Of a stretch of DNA of 64,000 nucleotides, positions 34,072-45,185 are shown piece by piece. Under the pieces are notes generated by a model that was given only the letters and a program-made list of their open reading frames with translations, did no database searches and was not told where the DNA came from. The position numbers and the translations under genes are program-made. Origin of the DNA: Smallanthus sonchifolius (lineage: Eukaryota > Streptophyta > Magnoliopsida > Asterales > Asteraceae); NCBI GenBank assembly GCA_023525975.1, contig CM042021.1, forward strand, positions 107,925,501 to 107,989,500. Direction: 5' to 3'. Position 1 is the stretch's first letter; every line of letters begins with the position of its first letter.

Positions 34072-36654
34072 TTAGGGATTTGATGCGGAGTGCTTGAACA
34101 GATTAGGATATTTGCGCATCATCTGATCCTCGCGCTCCCACGTGAATTCCGGTCCGCGTTTCGAGTTCCAACGGACTCTTACAATGAGGATTTTGCTGCG
34201 CTTTAACGTTTTTACTTCCCTATCCATAATTTCGACAGGTTCTTCGATGAAACGTAATTGTTCATCAACATGTAGTTCCTCCAGAGGAACTGCGAGTTAT
34301 TCGTCTGCCAGGCATTTCTCTAAATTTGAGACGTGAAAAACGTTGTGTACACCACTAAGTCTTTCAGGTAGGCCCAGTTGATACGCGACTGGTCCGATTC
34401 TCTTTAATATTTTGAAAGGTCCAACATAACGAGGATTCAGTTTTCCTCGTTTCCCGAAACGAATGACACCTTTCCAAGGTGAGACTTTGAGTAAAACCAT
34501 GTCACCTATTTGAAATTCCAAAGGTTTACGACGCTTGTCGGCATAGCTCTTTTGACGATCACGAGCTGCCGCCATACGATTTCTAATTTGAACGATCTTT
34601 TCGGAAGTTTCAAATACAAGTTCAGGACCTGTGAGTTGGCTATCCCCAACCTCGGTCCAACAAATGGGAGAACGCCATTTCCATCCATAAAGTGCTTCAA
34701 ATGGAGTTGCCTTGATGCTAGTGTGATAACTGTTGTTGTTGGAGAACTCCACCAACGGTAGGTGAGACTCCCAAGTGTTACCGAAATCGATCACACAAGC
34801 TCGTAGCATGTCCTCCAGAGTTTGGATAGTACGTTCAGTTTGGCCATCAGTTTGAGGATGGTATGCTGTGCTCATATCTAGACGCGTGCCTAATGCTTTA
34901 TGCAATGACTGCCAGAAACGGGAAGTGAATCGTGCATCGCGATCCGAAATGATAGAGATAGGCACCCCTTGCCGAGAGACTACTTCTTTCAAGTATATTC
35001 GAGTGAGTTTATCCATTTTGTCAGTTTCTTTGATGGCTAGGAAGTGGGCAGATTTTGTTAGGCGATCAACAATTACCCATATAGTATCACATCCGGTAGG
35101 AGTTCGTGGTAATTTGGTGATGAAATCCATGGATATTTGTTCCCATTTCCACATGGGAATTTCTGGTTGCTGCAGGAGACCGGATGGTTGTTGATATTAA
35201 ACTTTGACCTTCGTGCAGGTCAGACATTTACTAACATAGGTGGCTATATCGGCCTTCATCTTCGGCCACCAATATAGCACTTTTAGATCATGGTACATTT
35301 TATCGGAACCCGGATGAATGGAGTAACGAGATTTGTGAGCTTCGTCCATGATTAGTTCCCTTAAATTTCCGAACACTGGAATCCATATTCGTTCGACAAA
35401 GTAACGAATTCCGTCAGATTTTACTTCAAGTTGTGCTTCCATGCCGCGAGTACCTTCTAACGGTAGGTTATCTTCTTTCAAGGCTTCAAGTTGAGCACTA
35501 CGGATTCTGTCAGGCAATCCAGGGTGGATAGTGAGTTGTAACGCTCGAACTCGTTTGGGTTTCGTTTCTTTTCGGCTTAGTGCATCAGCCACGACGTTAG
35601 CTTTACCCGGATGATACCGGATCGCACAGTCGTAATCATTTAAAAGTTCAACCCAACGACGTTGTTGCATGTTCAACTCCTTCTGCTCGAAGATATGCTG
35701 GAGGTTCTTGTGGTCGGTGTAGATGGTGCATTTGGTACCGTACAAGTAATGTCTCCATATCTTAAGTGCAAAAACTACTGCTCCCAACTCTAGGTCATGA
35801 GTTGTGTAGTTTTTCTCGTGAACCTTTAACTGACGTGAAGCGTATGCGATTACCTTTTCGCGTTGCATTAAGACACAACCCAGACCTTGAATAGATGCAT
35901 CACAATACACCACAAAATCATCGGTTCCTTCCGGAAGAGCTAAAATAGGTGCACTGCAAAGTTTCTGTTTGAGATGCTGGAAAGCTGATTCTTGATTATC
36001 GCCCCAACTATAAGCTTTTCCTTTTTGAGTTAGGGCGGTGAGAGGTTGCGCAATCTTTGAAAATCCTTCGATAAAACGACGGTAATATCCAGCCAATCCC
36101 AGAAATTGTCGCACCTCAGTCGGAGTCGTCGGTGCTGCCCAATTCTTGATGGCTTCTATTTTGGACGGGTCGACATGTATCCCTTTTTCATTTACCACAT
36201 GCCCGAGAAACTGAACTTCTCGAATCCAAAATTCACATTTGGAAAACTTAGCATAAAGTTGCTCTTGCTTAAGTAGTTCCAAAATTAGACGCAGATGTTC
36301 TTCATGTTCTTCCTCGTTCTTGGAATAAATAAGGATGTCATCGATGAAAACGATAACAAACTGGTCAAGGTAAGGCTTACACACACGGTTCATGAGATCC
36401 ATGAATACCGCAGGTGCGTTGGTTAAACCGAAAGGCATGACCATAAATTCGTAATGGCCGTACCTCGTTCTGAATGCAGTCTTAGAGATATCTTCTTCTC
36501 GGACTCTTAACTGATGATAGACGGACCTAAGATCTATTTTGGGATAGAAACTTGATCCTTGGAGTTGGTCAAAAAGGTCATCAATACGAGGTAAAGGGTA
36601 GCGGTTCTTGATTGTAACTTTATTTAGCTCCCGGTAATCAATACACATACGGAA
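34072..36654 (-). pseudogene. Tekay pol: RT, RNase H, integrase, chromodomain-like end
   Basis: One frame with two in-frame stops (TAA near 35199, TAA near 34298). It opens at the Athila insertion with MCIDYRELNKVTIKNRYPLP. The RT box FIDDILIYS lies at about 36325-36350 and RNase H with YTDHKNLQHIF at about 35700. The integrase zinc region (H-H, CLTC) spans about 35200-35340. The integrase core follows, with MDFITKLP, SDRDARFTSRF and YHPQTDGQTERTIQTLED. After the second stop the frame continues to VRWNSKRGPEFTWERED, a chromodomain-like motif. Without the insertion and two stops it would be nearly complete, so it is young. It is non-functional as it stands. Confidence 0.92.
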
Positions 36655-36659
36655 CGTAC

Positions 36660-37896
36660 TGATCGGTGTCGAAGGGACCGGTCAAAGATAAAGAAATAGA
36701 GTGTCCTAATCACCTTAAACTAGTTAGGGTAAGAAGGGTGTCGAACCACGAAGAGTTTGTGGTCGGTGCTTAACTGCAATTGACAAAGTGATTTATGAAA
36801 AAGCAATGGGTCTTTCTGACCAAACACAATCAATGATTTAGGTGAAAACTTTATAAACTCAACAAACAAATCAAGTACCAAACAAAATGGTTTAAGTTGT
36901 AAACAATGATTAAAAAGGGTATCACACCCGGGTTTCAAGCTCACAAGTAATTAAGGATTATCACACCAACATTTGAGTTCAAACAATCGAATGGTTATCC
37001 AAATCTAATTAACCAAATCTAACCAAGAACATCAACATTCATACATCATCGGCAAATAGTGTAAAACAATATTCACGAATGAAATCGAGACAAATGTATG
37101 CAATATAGATTTAGGTCAATCAATAGATTCAACATGCATCAAAGTTCATAGCAATTATCATCTAACGGGGTCAATGGTGCAAGAATTTATCGACTCCCGT
37201 GAGTTCATAATCATACTAAACACAAAGATTCAAGTATTTCAAACCAAACGATTACAAGAATTGTTTCTCAAAGCTAGCACATGATAAAACCCTAAAAACT
37301 TACAAACAATCCACCCGGGAATGATCACCGGTGGATTAGCCGCTCATGGTTGTGGAATGCATCTTCGATTCTTCAATATTTCGAGTATCAATCTTCACTT
37401 GCATGTTAAAATCGTGTTCCTTAGCCTCCAAGAATGACCAAAATCGCCCAAGAACTCTGGTGTGTGAGAGTTCTTCGAATTTGGGGAAGAAAAACCTAAA
37501 TAACCTTTGAAATTCGGCTGTTTCGCTCAAACCCCGCGTCTGAAACGCAACCAGCGTAGGCTTACGCTGGTGTGGCGTAGGCTTACGCTGGGTACCTGAA
37601 GCATGCTGTGAAGAAAACAGTTAGGCGTAGGCCTACGCTGTGGGGCGTAGGCTTACGCTGTGGCGTAGGCTTACGCCATGTGGCGTAGGCTTACGCTGTA
37701 CCTGCAGTTTTGCCCCGTTTCTTCCGTCTTCCATCCAACTCTTCCGTCTCTCTCGTAATATCTTCAAAAAAAACATATATTAAGCTTCCAACACCTGCAC
37801 ATGCATGGCTACACAAAACCTTTGTATTCCACATATCAAATTGTATAAAAATAACATATTACACCTTTTAATACATGAAACTTTGGCCACTTATCA
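36660..37896 (-). repeat. Athila LTR A (1237 bp)
   Basis: It starts TGATCGG and ends ACTTATCA, with CGTAC on both sides as for a solo LTR. Six palindromic units lie at 37551-37700. Confidence 0.95.
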
Positions 37897-38220
37897 CGTA
37901 CCGTCCTTCTTCTTGACAAATAATACCGGAGCTCCCCACGGTGATGAACTAGGTCGGATGAAACCTTTATCCAATAAGTCTTGCAATTGAGTGGACAGTT
38001 CCTGCAATTCACTGGGTGCTAATCGATAAGGTGCCCGAGCGATCGGCGCTGCTCCAGGTGCTAAATCGATTTGAAATTCTACTTGACGGTGCGGTGGCAA
38101 ACCGGGCAGATCCTCAGGAAATACTTCCAAAAAGTCATGCACAACGGGAATATCTTCGATCTTCTTCTCTTCTGACGGCTGCTCAGCAACAAGAGCCAAA
38201 ATAGCCGTATGTCCCTTTCG
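37897..38220 (-). pseudogene. Duplicated Tekay protease-RT segment (324 bp)
   Basis: It matches 47321-47644 with two substitutions seen (near 38140). It encodes FQIDLAPGAAPIARAPYRL and WGAPVLFVKKKDGT, the start of RT. It joins abruptly at 38220/38221 to the end of the Athila polyprotein. Confidence 0.9.
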
Positions 38221-41200
38221 TCACCAAGCTCAATAAGAATGCTTCTGCTTGGTTTGTTGGCCCATTAATCTCGTTGAGTTCGAGATATGGCTTCAATCGG
38301 TGACCATTCACAACTTGCCTCAAGTGATCCTCACAATCTTCAATCTCTATATCTCCATAGTTGCCAACTCGTGTGATCACAAATGGTCCCGTCCACTTGC
38401 TTTTCAATTTTCCTGGAAAGAACTTCAACCTTGAATTATAAAGCCAAACTCTTTGACCCACTTCAAACTCCTTCTTCCGAAGCTTGGCATCATGAACCGC
38501 CTTCATTTTGTCCTTGTAAACGGATGCACAATCATATGCCTCACTTCTCAATTCTTCCAGTTCATTTAGACTCAACTTCCTTTCTTTTCCTGCAACATCA
38601 TAATCCACATTAACTTCTTTGATAGCCCAAAACGCCCGGTGAGCTAACTCTACCGGTAGATGACAATCTTTTCCATAAACCAACCGGTATGGGGTCGTGC
38701 CAATAGGGGTTTTATAAGCCGTTCGGTAAGCCCATAAAGCATCAGTCAATTTGGTTGACCAATCCTTTCGGTCCGCCCGGACGGTTTTTTGTAAAATATC
38801 TTTTATTTGCCTATTAGACACTTCCACTTGTCCGCTTGTTTGGGGATGGTAAGGAGTTGCTATTCTATGATCCACGCCATACCGTTTTAGTAATTTGCCA
38901 AATTTAAAATTTTTGAAATGAGATCCCCCATCACTTATAATGACACGGGGGATACCAAACCTCGAGAAAATGTTTGTTTGGACAAAGTTACACACAACGG
39001 TATGATCGTTCGTCTTAGTGGCTATCGCCTCGACCCATTTAGATACATAGTCGACCGCCACCAAGATATACAAATTGCCAAACGAGTTTAGGAAGGGTCC
39101 CATGAAATCAATTCCCCACACATCAAAGAGGTCAAGGACAAGAATCGGTTTCATGGGCATTTCATCTCTTTTGGAGATGCTCCCTAACTGTTGACATTTG
39201 ACGCAATGTTTCGCAAACTCAAACGCGTCCTTAAACAAAGTTGGCCAGAAAAGACCACATGCAAGAATTTTGTGTCCTGTCTTTTGGCCACTGAAATGGC
39301 CTCCACATGCATAAGAGTGCACATGTGCTAGCACACTTGGAATTTCCTCGTTTGGCACACATCGTCTAATCATTTGATCCGCTCCCACTTTAAATAACTC
39401 CGGTTCTTCCCAAATGTATTGCTTTACTTGGGATAGAAAATGTGCTTTCTTCTTCTTTACCCAATGACTCGGGACTGCACCTGTTGCCAAAAAATTTACA
39501 ATATTAGCAAACCAAGGTACAGATGAAACAGACATAATATGCTCATCAGGGAATGATTCATTTATCACTGTCGTGGACTCTTCATCATCAACCATGATCC
39601 TTGATAAGTGATCGGCTACCACATTGTCACTCCCTTTTTTATCACGGATCTCCACGTCAAATTCTTGCAATAACAAGATCCACCTTATAAGTCTTGGTTT
39701 AGCATCCTTTTTCTCCATGAGGTACCTGACAGCACTGTGATCAGAATAGATAATAATTTTGCTTCCCCATATATAGGACCTAAACTTGTCTAACGCATAT
39801 ACTACTGCGAGTAATTCTTTTTCGGTTGTGGTATAATTCAATTGAGCATCCGAAAGAGTTTTACTTGCATAATATATGGCAACGGGTTTCTTCTCAACCC
39901 GTTGTCCCAACACGGCCCCAACCGCATAGTCACTAGCATCACACATGATTTCAAAAGGAAGTGACCAATTTGGTGATTGTAAGATTGGGGCCTCCACCAA
40001 TTTTTGTTTCAATATGTTAAAGGCATTTACACATTCATCATTAAAAACAAACGGTGCATCTTTTAAAAGTAAGTTACATAATGGTTTCGTGATTGAGCTA
40101 AAACCCTTAATAAACCTCCTATAAAACCCCGCATGCCCCAAAAATGATCTAATGCCTTTAGCATTCGTGGGATGAGGTAAAGTAGATATAACCTGAACTT
40201 TAGCATGATCTACCTCAATCCCACGATTTGAAATCACATGACCCAAAACTGAACCTTCTTGGACCATAAAATGACTCTTTTCCCAACTCAAGACCAAATT
40301 TGTTTCAACACACCTTTTTAAAACTTTTTCCAATTGGTTTAAACATGAATCAAAAGATGTACCAAAAATGGAAAAATCATCCATAAAAATCTCCAAAGAC
40401 TCGCCCACCATATCTGAAAAGATACTCATCATACACCTTTGGAAGGTGGCGGGGGCATTACATAGTCTAAACGGCATTCGCCTAAATGCGAAAGTACCAT
40501 ATGGACAAGTAAATGTTGTCTTATGTTGATCCTCGGGATGTATAGCAATTTGGTTGTAACCCGAATAACCATCAAGAAAACAGTAGTATTTCTGACCTGC
40601 GAGTTTTTCCACTATTTGATCAATGAACGGTAATGGGAAATGATCTTTTGAAGTAGCTGCATTTAATTTCCTGTAATCAATACAAATCCGCCACCCGGTT
40701 ACCGACCGAGTGGCTACTTCCTCACCTGAGTCGTTCTTGACGACTTGAATGCCCGCCTTTTTGGGCACAGTTTGTGTTGGACTCACCCATGTACTATCAG
40801 AAATTGGGTAAACAATTCCGGCGTCCAACCATTTGAGAACTTCCTTCTTTACGACTTCCCGCATATTTGGATTTAGCCGCCTTTGTGCATCGTGGGATGG
40901 TGTAATAACTTGATCCGTGACAATCCTATGCATCACAATCGAGGGACTAATACCCTTCAAATCCGCAATACTCCACCCAATAGCCGCCTTATGGGCGGCT
41001 AACACCTTCATCACAGCCTCCTCTTGTTCCTTTGTCAAATTTGATGCAATGATCACCGGGAGGGTGTCGTTTTCTCCTATAAAAGCATACTTGAGGTTCT
41101 TTGGCAACTCCTTCAACTCGACCTTTGGGGGTTGCTCCAAAGATGGCTTCAGCTTTGTATCAATGTGTTCCGGCAAGCTTTCCACTTGGTGAGTCCACGG

Positions 41201-43369
41201 TGGTCTCCCATCTTTAATTGCCATTGCTTCAAGCTGTTTTTCTTCTTCTTCTTCGAGTTCCTTGCTTGTCTCAACCTGTAACCTGTCACATGAAAAGCAT
41301 GTCTCTGTGGTGCTATCCTCGGTTACAATAACATCGCAAAGAGGAATGTACCCGTCAACAATTTCCGCCATAAAGCATTCATCGTTGACCAGAGAGTTAG
41401 ATATATGTGAAAAAACATTTAATCTCAACTTTCGGTTCCCAAATGTCATGTCAACCGTTCCATTTCGGCAATTAATTTGGGCATTTGCGGTTGCCAGAAA
41501 TGGTCGACCAAGGATAACCGTAGGTTGCGTTGTTCTGTCGGAAGAGACATAATCCAACACTAGAAAATCCACTGGGAAATAAAAATCTTCCACCTTTACA
41601 ATGACATCAGTTAATATTCCTCGGGGGAGCTTAGGAGTTAAGTCGGCCAAAACCACGGTAGTGTCGGCCTTCCTAAGAGGGCCAAAATCATATTGGTCAT
41701 AAAGGCTCCCCGAAAGAATACTAACACTAGCTCCAAGATCTAGGAGTGCCCTTTTTATTTTGAAATCACCTACTTGAATAGATATAATAGGTGCCCCCGG
41801 ATCTTGTAGTTTAGGTGGAAGAGCACCCGATAGAATGTCATTCACATTAGCGGTTACATCAAGTTTCTTTGGGAATTTATGATTCCGCTTTTGTGTACAC
41901 AATTCTTTCAAGTACTTCGCGTAAGCTGGAATTTGTTTAATGGCATCCAAAAGGGGTATGTTAATTTTGACTTGTCTAAACATCTCCCACATTTCTTCTT
42001 GTTGTGGTCCTCTTTTATTTACCAATTTTGCTTTAAATGGTTCAACTAATGCCTCTGGGTAAGGAACGGAACCACCCGTCATATCCTTTCCTTTAGCAAT
42101 AGGTGACTCATCTCTAAAAACCGGTTTAATTTTTTCAAGATTTTGATTAATTGGTTTTTTATTATTAACAAATTCCACTTCACCTTCACTTTCCTCACCC
42201 TCAATGACATCCTCCACCACCCCTTTAACCAATTGTGGTGGAGACTCAACTTTATTATCAATAACCTTCCCATTACGAAGAACCGTAACTTTACTTACAT
42301 TTGCATTGGTTGAAGTCGACCCTTGATGTTGCGGGTTTAATGTAGTGTTACTCGGTAGCCTCCCTCCACCTTGCTTTAGCAAAGATATTTCTTCGGCCAT
42401 TTGACCCACTTGTCTTTCCAAAGCCACAAACGACTTGTCCCTCACTTCATTCTCCTTCTTTGACTCTTTCATCATCTCTAATAGTGCATCCAACTTTGAG
42501 TTGACCGCATCATCTCCCCCTGATGACCCATTTTGTTGTTGGTGATCTTGGTTGTAATTCCTTGGGGGGTAATTTGTGTTCCGGTTATTGTTATAAGAAC
42601 CCCTTTGATAACCACCCGAATTGTAGTTCCCTTGTTGACGCGGTTGATATGAGTTTGATGAGGTGTTTTGATTCGCACCTTGAAAGTTGGGGTTCATTTG
42701 GTTTGCGGCGTTCCCATACTTGAAGTTAGGATGGTTTCTCAACCCCGGATGATAGGTGTTTGAGTTCATGTCATATTGTTTCCTCTCACCATACACTTGA
42801 TTCACCTCTTCTTGTCTCCCTTCTTGAAATGGGCACTCCATTGTTTTGTGGCCTATATCTCCACAATCTTCACAAACGTCGAATCGAGCTTTTACTCCCG
42901 CTACTTCTTTCTTTTCGCCTTTCCTCAACAATGCTAGTTCTCTCTCCATAGATGCTAACCTTTCTTTTGTATCATAATCCGGGACAGACTTAGAAATTGC
43001 GTGTTTGGCTCTTCGGCTAGCCGATGCCTCGGCTTTAGAACTTTGGCTCATCCTTTCTAAGAAATCCCAATCATCTTCTTCGGGATTAGACAACAATGTC
43101 CCATTACTGGTGGACTTCAAGTATTTCCTATCCTCTTGAGTCAAACCATCAACAAAACACTTTACCAATTCCCACAACTGAATTTGATGGTGGGGGCATT
43201 TCCTCAACAACTCCTTGAAGCGTGTAAAGGCTTCATGTAAAGGTTCACCTGTTTGTTGTTGAAAAGTCCGAATCTCAATTCGGGAGTCATCTGTCTTCGC
43301 AACCGAATAATACTCATCCAAAAAGACTTGTTGCATATCATCCCATGTGTGGATGCTATTGGCCGGCAA
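38183..43369 (-). CDS. Athila polyprotein ORF (1728 aa), chimeric C-terminus
   Basis: One long open frame encoding Gag (C-terminal part), protease, RT, RNase H and integrase. Visible in order: nucleocapsid knuckle CEDCGDIGHKTMEC (about residue 163), protease active site LLDLGASVSILSG (about 540), RT with SVTGWRICIDYRKLNAATSK and catalytic FMDDFSIFG (about 994), RNase H with YSDHSAVRYLMEKKDAKPR, integrase zinc pair CVKCQQLG and catalytic core DFMGPF (about 1420), SDGGSHFKNF (about 1477) and TSGQVEVSN. Catalytic motifs look intact. The first Met is internal to Gag: the N-terminal part lies upstream (43486-43797) in another frame after a deletion. The last dozen residues come from fused Tekay sequence. 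Retrotransposon, not a host gene. Confidence 0.93.
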   Translation of the reverse strand: MPANSIHTWDDMQQVFLDEYYSVAKTDDSRIEIRTFQQQTGEPLHEAFTRFKELLRKCPHHQIQLWELVKCFVDGLTQEDRKYLKSTSNGTLLSNPEEDDWDFLERMSQSSKAEASASRRAKHAISKSVPDYDTKERLASMERELALLRKGEKKEVAGVKARFDVCEDCGDIGHKTMECPFQEGRQEEVNQVYGERKQYDMNSNTYHPGLRNHPNFKYGNAANQMNPNFQGANQNTSSNSYQPRQQGNYNSGGYQRGSYNNNRNTNYPPRNYNQDHQQQNGSSGGDDAVNSKLDALLEMMKESKKENEVRDKSFVALERQVGQMAEEISLLKQGGGRLPSNTTLNPQHQGSTSTNANVSKVTVLRNGKVIDNKVESPPQLVKGVVEDVIEGEESEGEVEFVNNKKPINQNLEKIKPVFRDESPIAKGKDMTGGSVPYPEALVEPFKAKLVNKRGPQQEEMWEMFRQVKINIPLLDAIKQIPAYAKYLKELCTQKRNHKFPKKLDVTANVNDILSGALPPKLQDPGAPIISIQVGDFKIKRALLDLGASVSILSGSLYDQYDFGPLRKADTTVVLADLTPKLPRGILTDVIVKVEDFYFPVDFLVLDYVSSDRTTQPTVILGRPFLATANAQINCRNGTVDMTFGNRKLRLNVFSHISNSLVNDECFMAEIVDGYIPLCDVIVTEDSTTETCFSCDRLQVETSKELEEEEEKQLEAMAIKDGRPPWTHQVESLPEHIDTKLKPSLEQPPKVELKELPKNLKYAFIGENDTLPVIIASNLTKEQEEAVMKVLAAHKAAIGWSIADLKGISPSIVMHRIVTDQVITPSHDAQRRLNPNMREVVKKEVLKWLDAGIVYPISDSTWVSPTQTVPKKAGIQVVKNDSGEEVATRSVTGWRICIDYRKLNAATSKDHFPLPFIDQIVEKLAGQKYYCFLDGYSGYNQIAIHPEDQHKTTFTCPYGTFAFRRMPFRLCNAPATFQRCMMSIFSDMVGESLEIFMDDFSIFGTSFDSCLNQLEKVLKRCVETNLVLSWEKSHFMVQEGSVLGHVISNRGIEVDHAKVQVISTLPHPTNAKGIRSFLGHAGFYRRFIKGFSSITKPLCNLLLKDAPFVFNDECVNAFNILKQKLVEAPILQSPNWSLPFEIMCDASDYAVGAVLGQRVEKKPVAIYYASKTLSDAQLNYTTTEKELLAVVYALDKFRSYIWGSKIIIYSDHSAVRYLMEKKDAKPRLIRWILLLQEFDVEIRDKKGSDNVVADHLSRIMVDDEESTTVINESFPDEHIMSVSSVPWFANIVNFLATGAVPSHWVKKKKAHFLSQVKQYIWEEPELFKVGADQMIRRCVPNEEIPSVLAHVHSYACGGHFSGQKTGHKILACGLFWPTLFKDAFEFAKHCVKCQQLGSISKRDEMPMKPILVLDLFDVWGIDFMGPFLNSFGNLYILVAVDYVSKWVEAIATKTNDHTVVCNFVQTNIFSRFGIPRVIISDGGSHFKNFKFGKLLKRYGVDHRIATPYHPQTSGQVEVSNRQIKDILQKTVRADRKDWSTKLTDALWAYRTAYKTPIGTTPYRLVYGKDCHLPVELAHRAFWAIKEVNVDYDVAGKERKLSLNELEELRSEAYDCASVYKDKMKAVHDAKLRKKEFEVGQRVWLYNSRLKFFPGKLKSKWTGPFVITRVGNYGDIEIEDCEDHLRQVVNGHRLKPYLELNEINGPTNQAEAFLLSLVTKGTYGYFGSCC

Positions 43370-43485
43370 TGTGATGAACCATTGCTTTGCTCGATCCTTT
43401 AGGGAAAATTGGAAAAGTCTAAGTTTGACTTCGCTTTGATCAAAATTCTCATCCCCAGTTGTGCTACAGATGGCAGCAAACTCGG

Positions 43486-43797
43486 CTAAATGGGTGTATG
43501 GTTTTGTTGAACTGGACCTGACCCACGGGGTTGGTTGTTATTGATAGGTATAGGTGGGGTTTGGGTTGAGGTTCGGTGAGGTGGAGTTGGTGGGCGGTTA
43601 GGGATAGGGCCTCTGTTTGGAGTTGGGCCACGGTTTCTTATGCTAGTCCCAGAATGACTGCTTCGACCATCCATGGATGATGGTTCTGATGGAATAGGTT
43701 GTAAATTTTGTTGTTGGGTTCGGTTTTGCCTTGCTATCCTCTCAATTTCCGGTTCAAACGCAAGCGGTGAAGTTCTCCTGGATGAACGGGTACGCAT
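43486..43797 (-). pseudogene. Athila gag N-terminal piece
   Basis: It starts MRTRSSRRTSPLAFEPEIER and continues into a Pro/Asn/Arg-rich tract (NRGPTPNRGPIPNRP). It breaks at about 43495, where sequence present in the other copy is missing, and is thereby out of frame with the polyprotein. Confidence 0.8.
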
Positions 43798-43938
43798 GCA
43801 CTAATCTGTCACCTGCACACACAAACAAACACCACGCGTAACACAAAAATAGAAGAAGATTAACCAAACAAAACAAGTAACAAACAAGTAACAAATAGTC
43901 ACATGAGTCAATTAAAATAAAACACCAAGCGCACACAC

Positions 43939-43956
43939 TCCCCGACAACGGCGCCA
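43939..43956 (-). promoter_or_regulatory. Athila PBS (next to LTR B)
   Basis: The minus strand reads TGGCGCCGTTGTCGGGGA, the Asp-type primer-binding site typical of Athila, 5 nt from the LTR. Confidence 0.9.
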
Positions 43957-43961
43957 AAATT

Positions 43962-45185
43962 TGATCGGTGTCGAAGGGACCGGTCAAAGATAAAGAAATA
44001 GAGTGTCCTAATCACCTTAAACTAGTTAGGGTAAGAAGGGTGTCGAACCACGAAGAGTTTGTGGTCGGTGCTTAACTGCAATTGACAAAGTGATTTATGA
44101 AATAGCAATGGGTCTTTCTGACCAAACACAATCAATGATTTAGGTGAAAACTTTATAAACTCAACAAACAAATCAAGTACCAAACAAAATGGTTTAAGTT
44201 GTAAACAATGATTAAAAAGGGTATCACACTCGGGTTTCAAGCTCACAAGTAATTAAGGATTATCACACCAACATTTGAGTTCAAACAATCGAATGGTTAT
44301 CCAAATCTAACCAAGAACATCAACATTCATACATCATCGGCAAATAGTGTAAAACAATATTCACGAATGAAATCGAGACAAATGTATGCAATATAGATTT
44401 AGATCAATCAATAGATTCAACATGCATCAAAGTTCATAGCAATTATCATCTAACGGGGTCAATGGTGCAAGAATTTATCGACTCCCGTGAGTTCATAATC
44501 ATACTAAACACAAAGATTCAAGTATTTCAAACCAAACGATTACAAGAATTGTTTCTCAAAGCTAGCACATGATAAAACCCTAAAAACTTACAAACAATCC
44601 ACCCGGGAATGATCACCGGTGGATTAGCCGCTCATGGTTGTGGAATGCATCTTCGATTCTTCAATATTTCGAGTATCAATCTTCACTTGCATGTTAAAAT
44701 CGTGTTCCTTAGCCTCCAAGAATGACCAAAATCGCCCAAGAACTCTGGTGTGTGAGAGTTCTTCGAATTTGGGGAAGAAAAACCTAAATAACCTTTGAAA
44801 TTCGGCTGTTTCGCTCAAACCCCGCGTCTGAAACGCAACCAGCGTAGGCTTACGCTGGTGTGGCGTAGGCTTACGCTGGGTACCTGAAGCATGCTGTGAA
44901 GAAAACAGTTAGGCGTAGGCCTACGCTGTGGGGCGTAGGCTTACGCTGTGGCGTAGGCTTACGCCATGTGGCGTAGGCTTACGCTGTACTTGCAGTTTTG
45001 CCCCGTTTCTTCCGTCTTCCATCCAACTCTTCCGTCTCTCTCGTAATATCTTCAAAAAAAAACATATATTAAGCTTCCAACACCTGCACATGCATGGCTA
45101 CACAAAACCTTTGTATTCCACATATCAAATTGTATAAAAATAACATATTACACCTTTTAATACATGAAACTTTGGCCACTTATCA
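43962..45185 (-). repeat. Athila LTR B (1224 bp)
   Basis: On its left lies a PBS (5' LTR role). On its right lies a PPT-like tract (minus CAAGTGTGGGGATA, 3' LTR role). It is therefore shared by two internal regions. Six palindromic units lie at about 44839-44989. Confidence 0.95.

Noticed and set aside
36720..36944. 74-aa ORF repeated in all three Athila LTRs
   Set aside because: It is carried in LTR sequence with no recognisable domain; conservation reflects LTR identity only.
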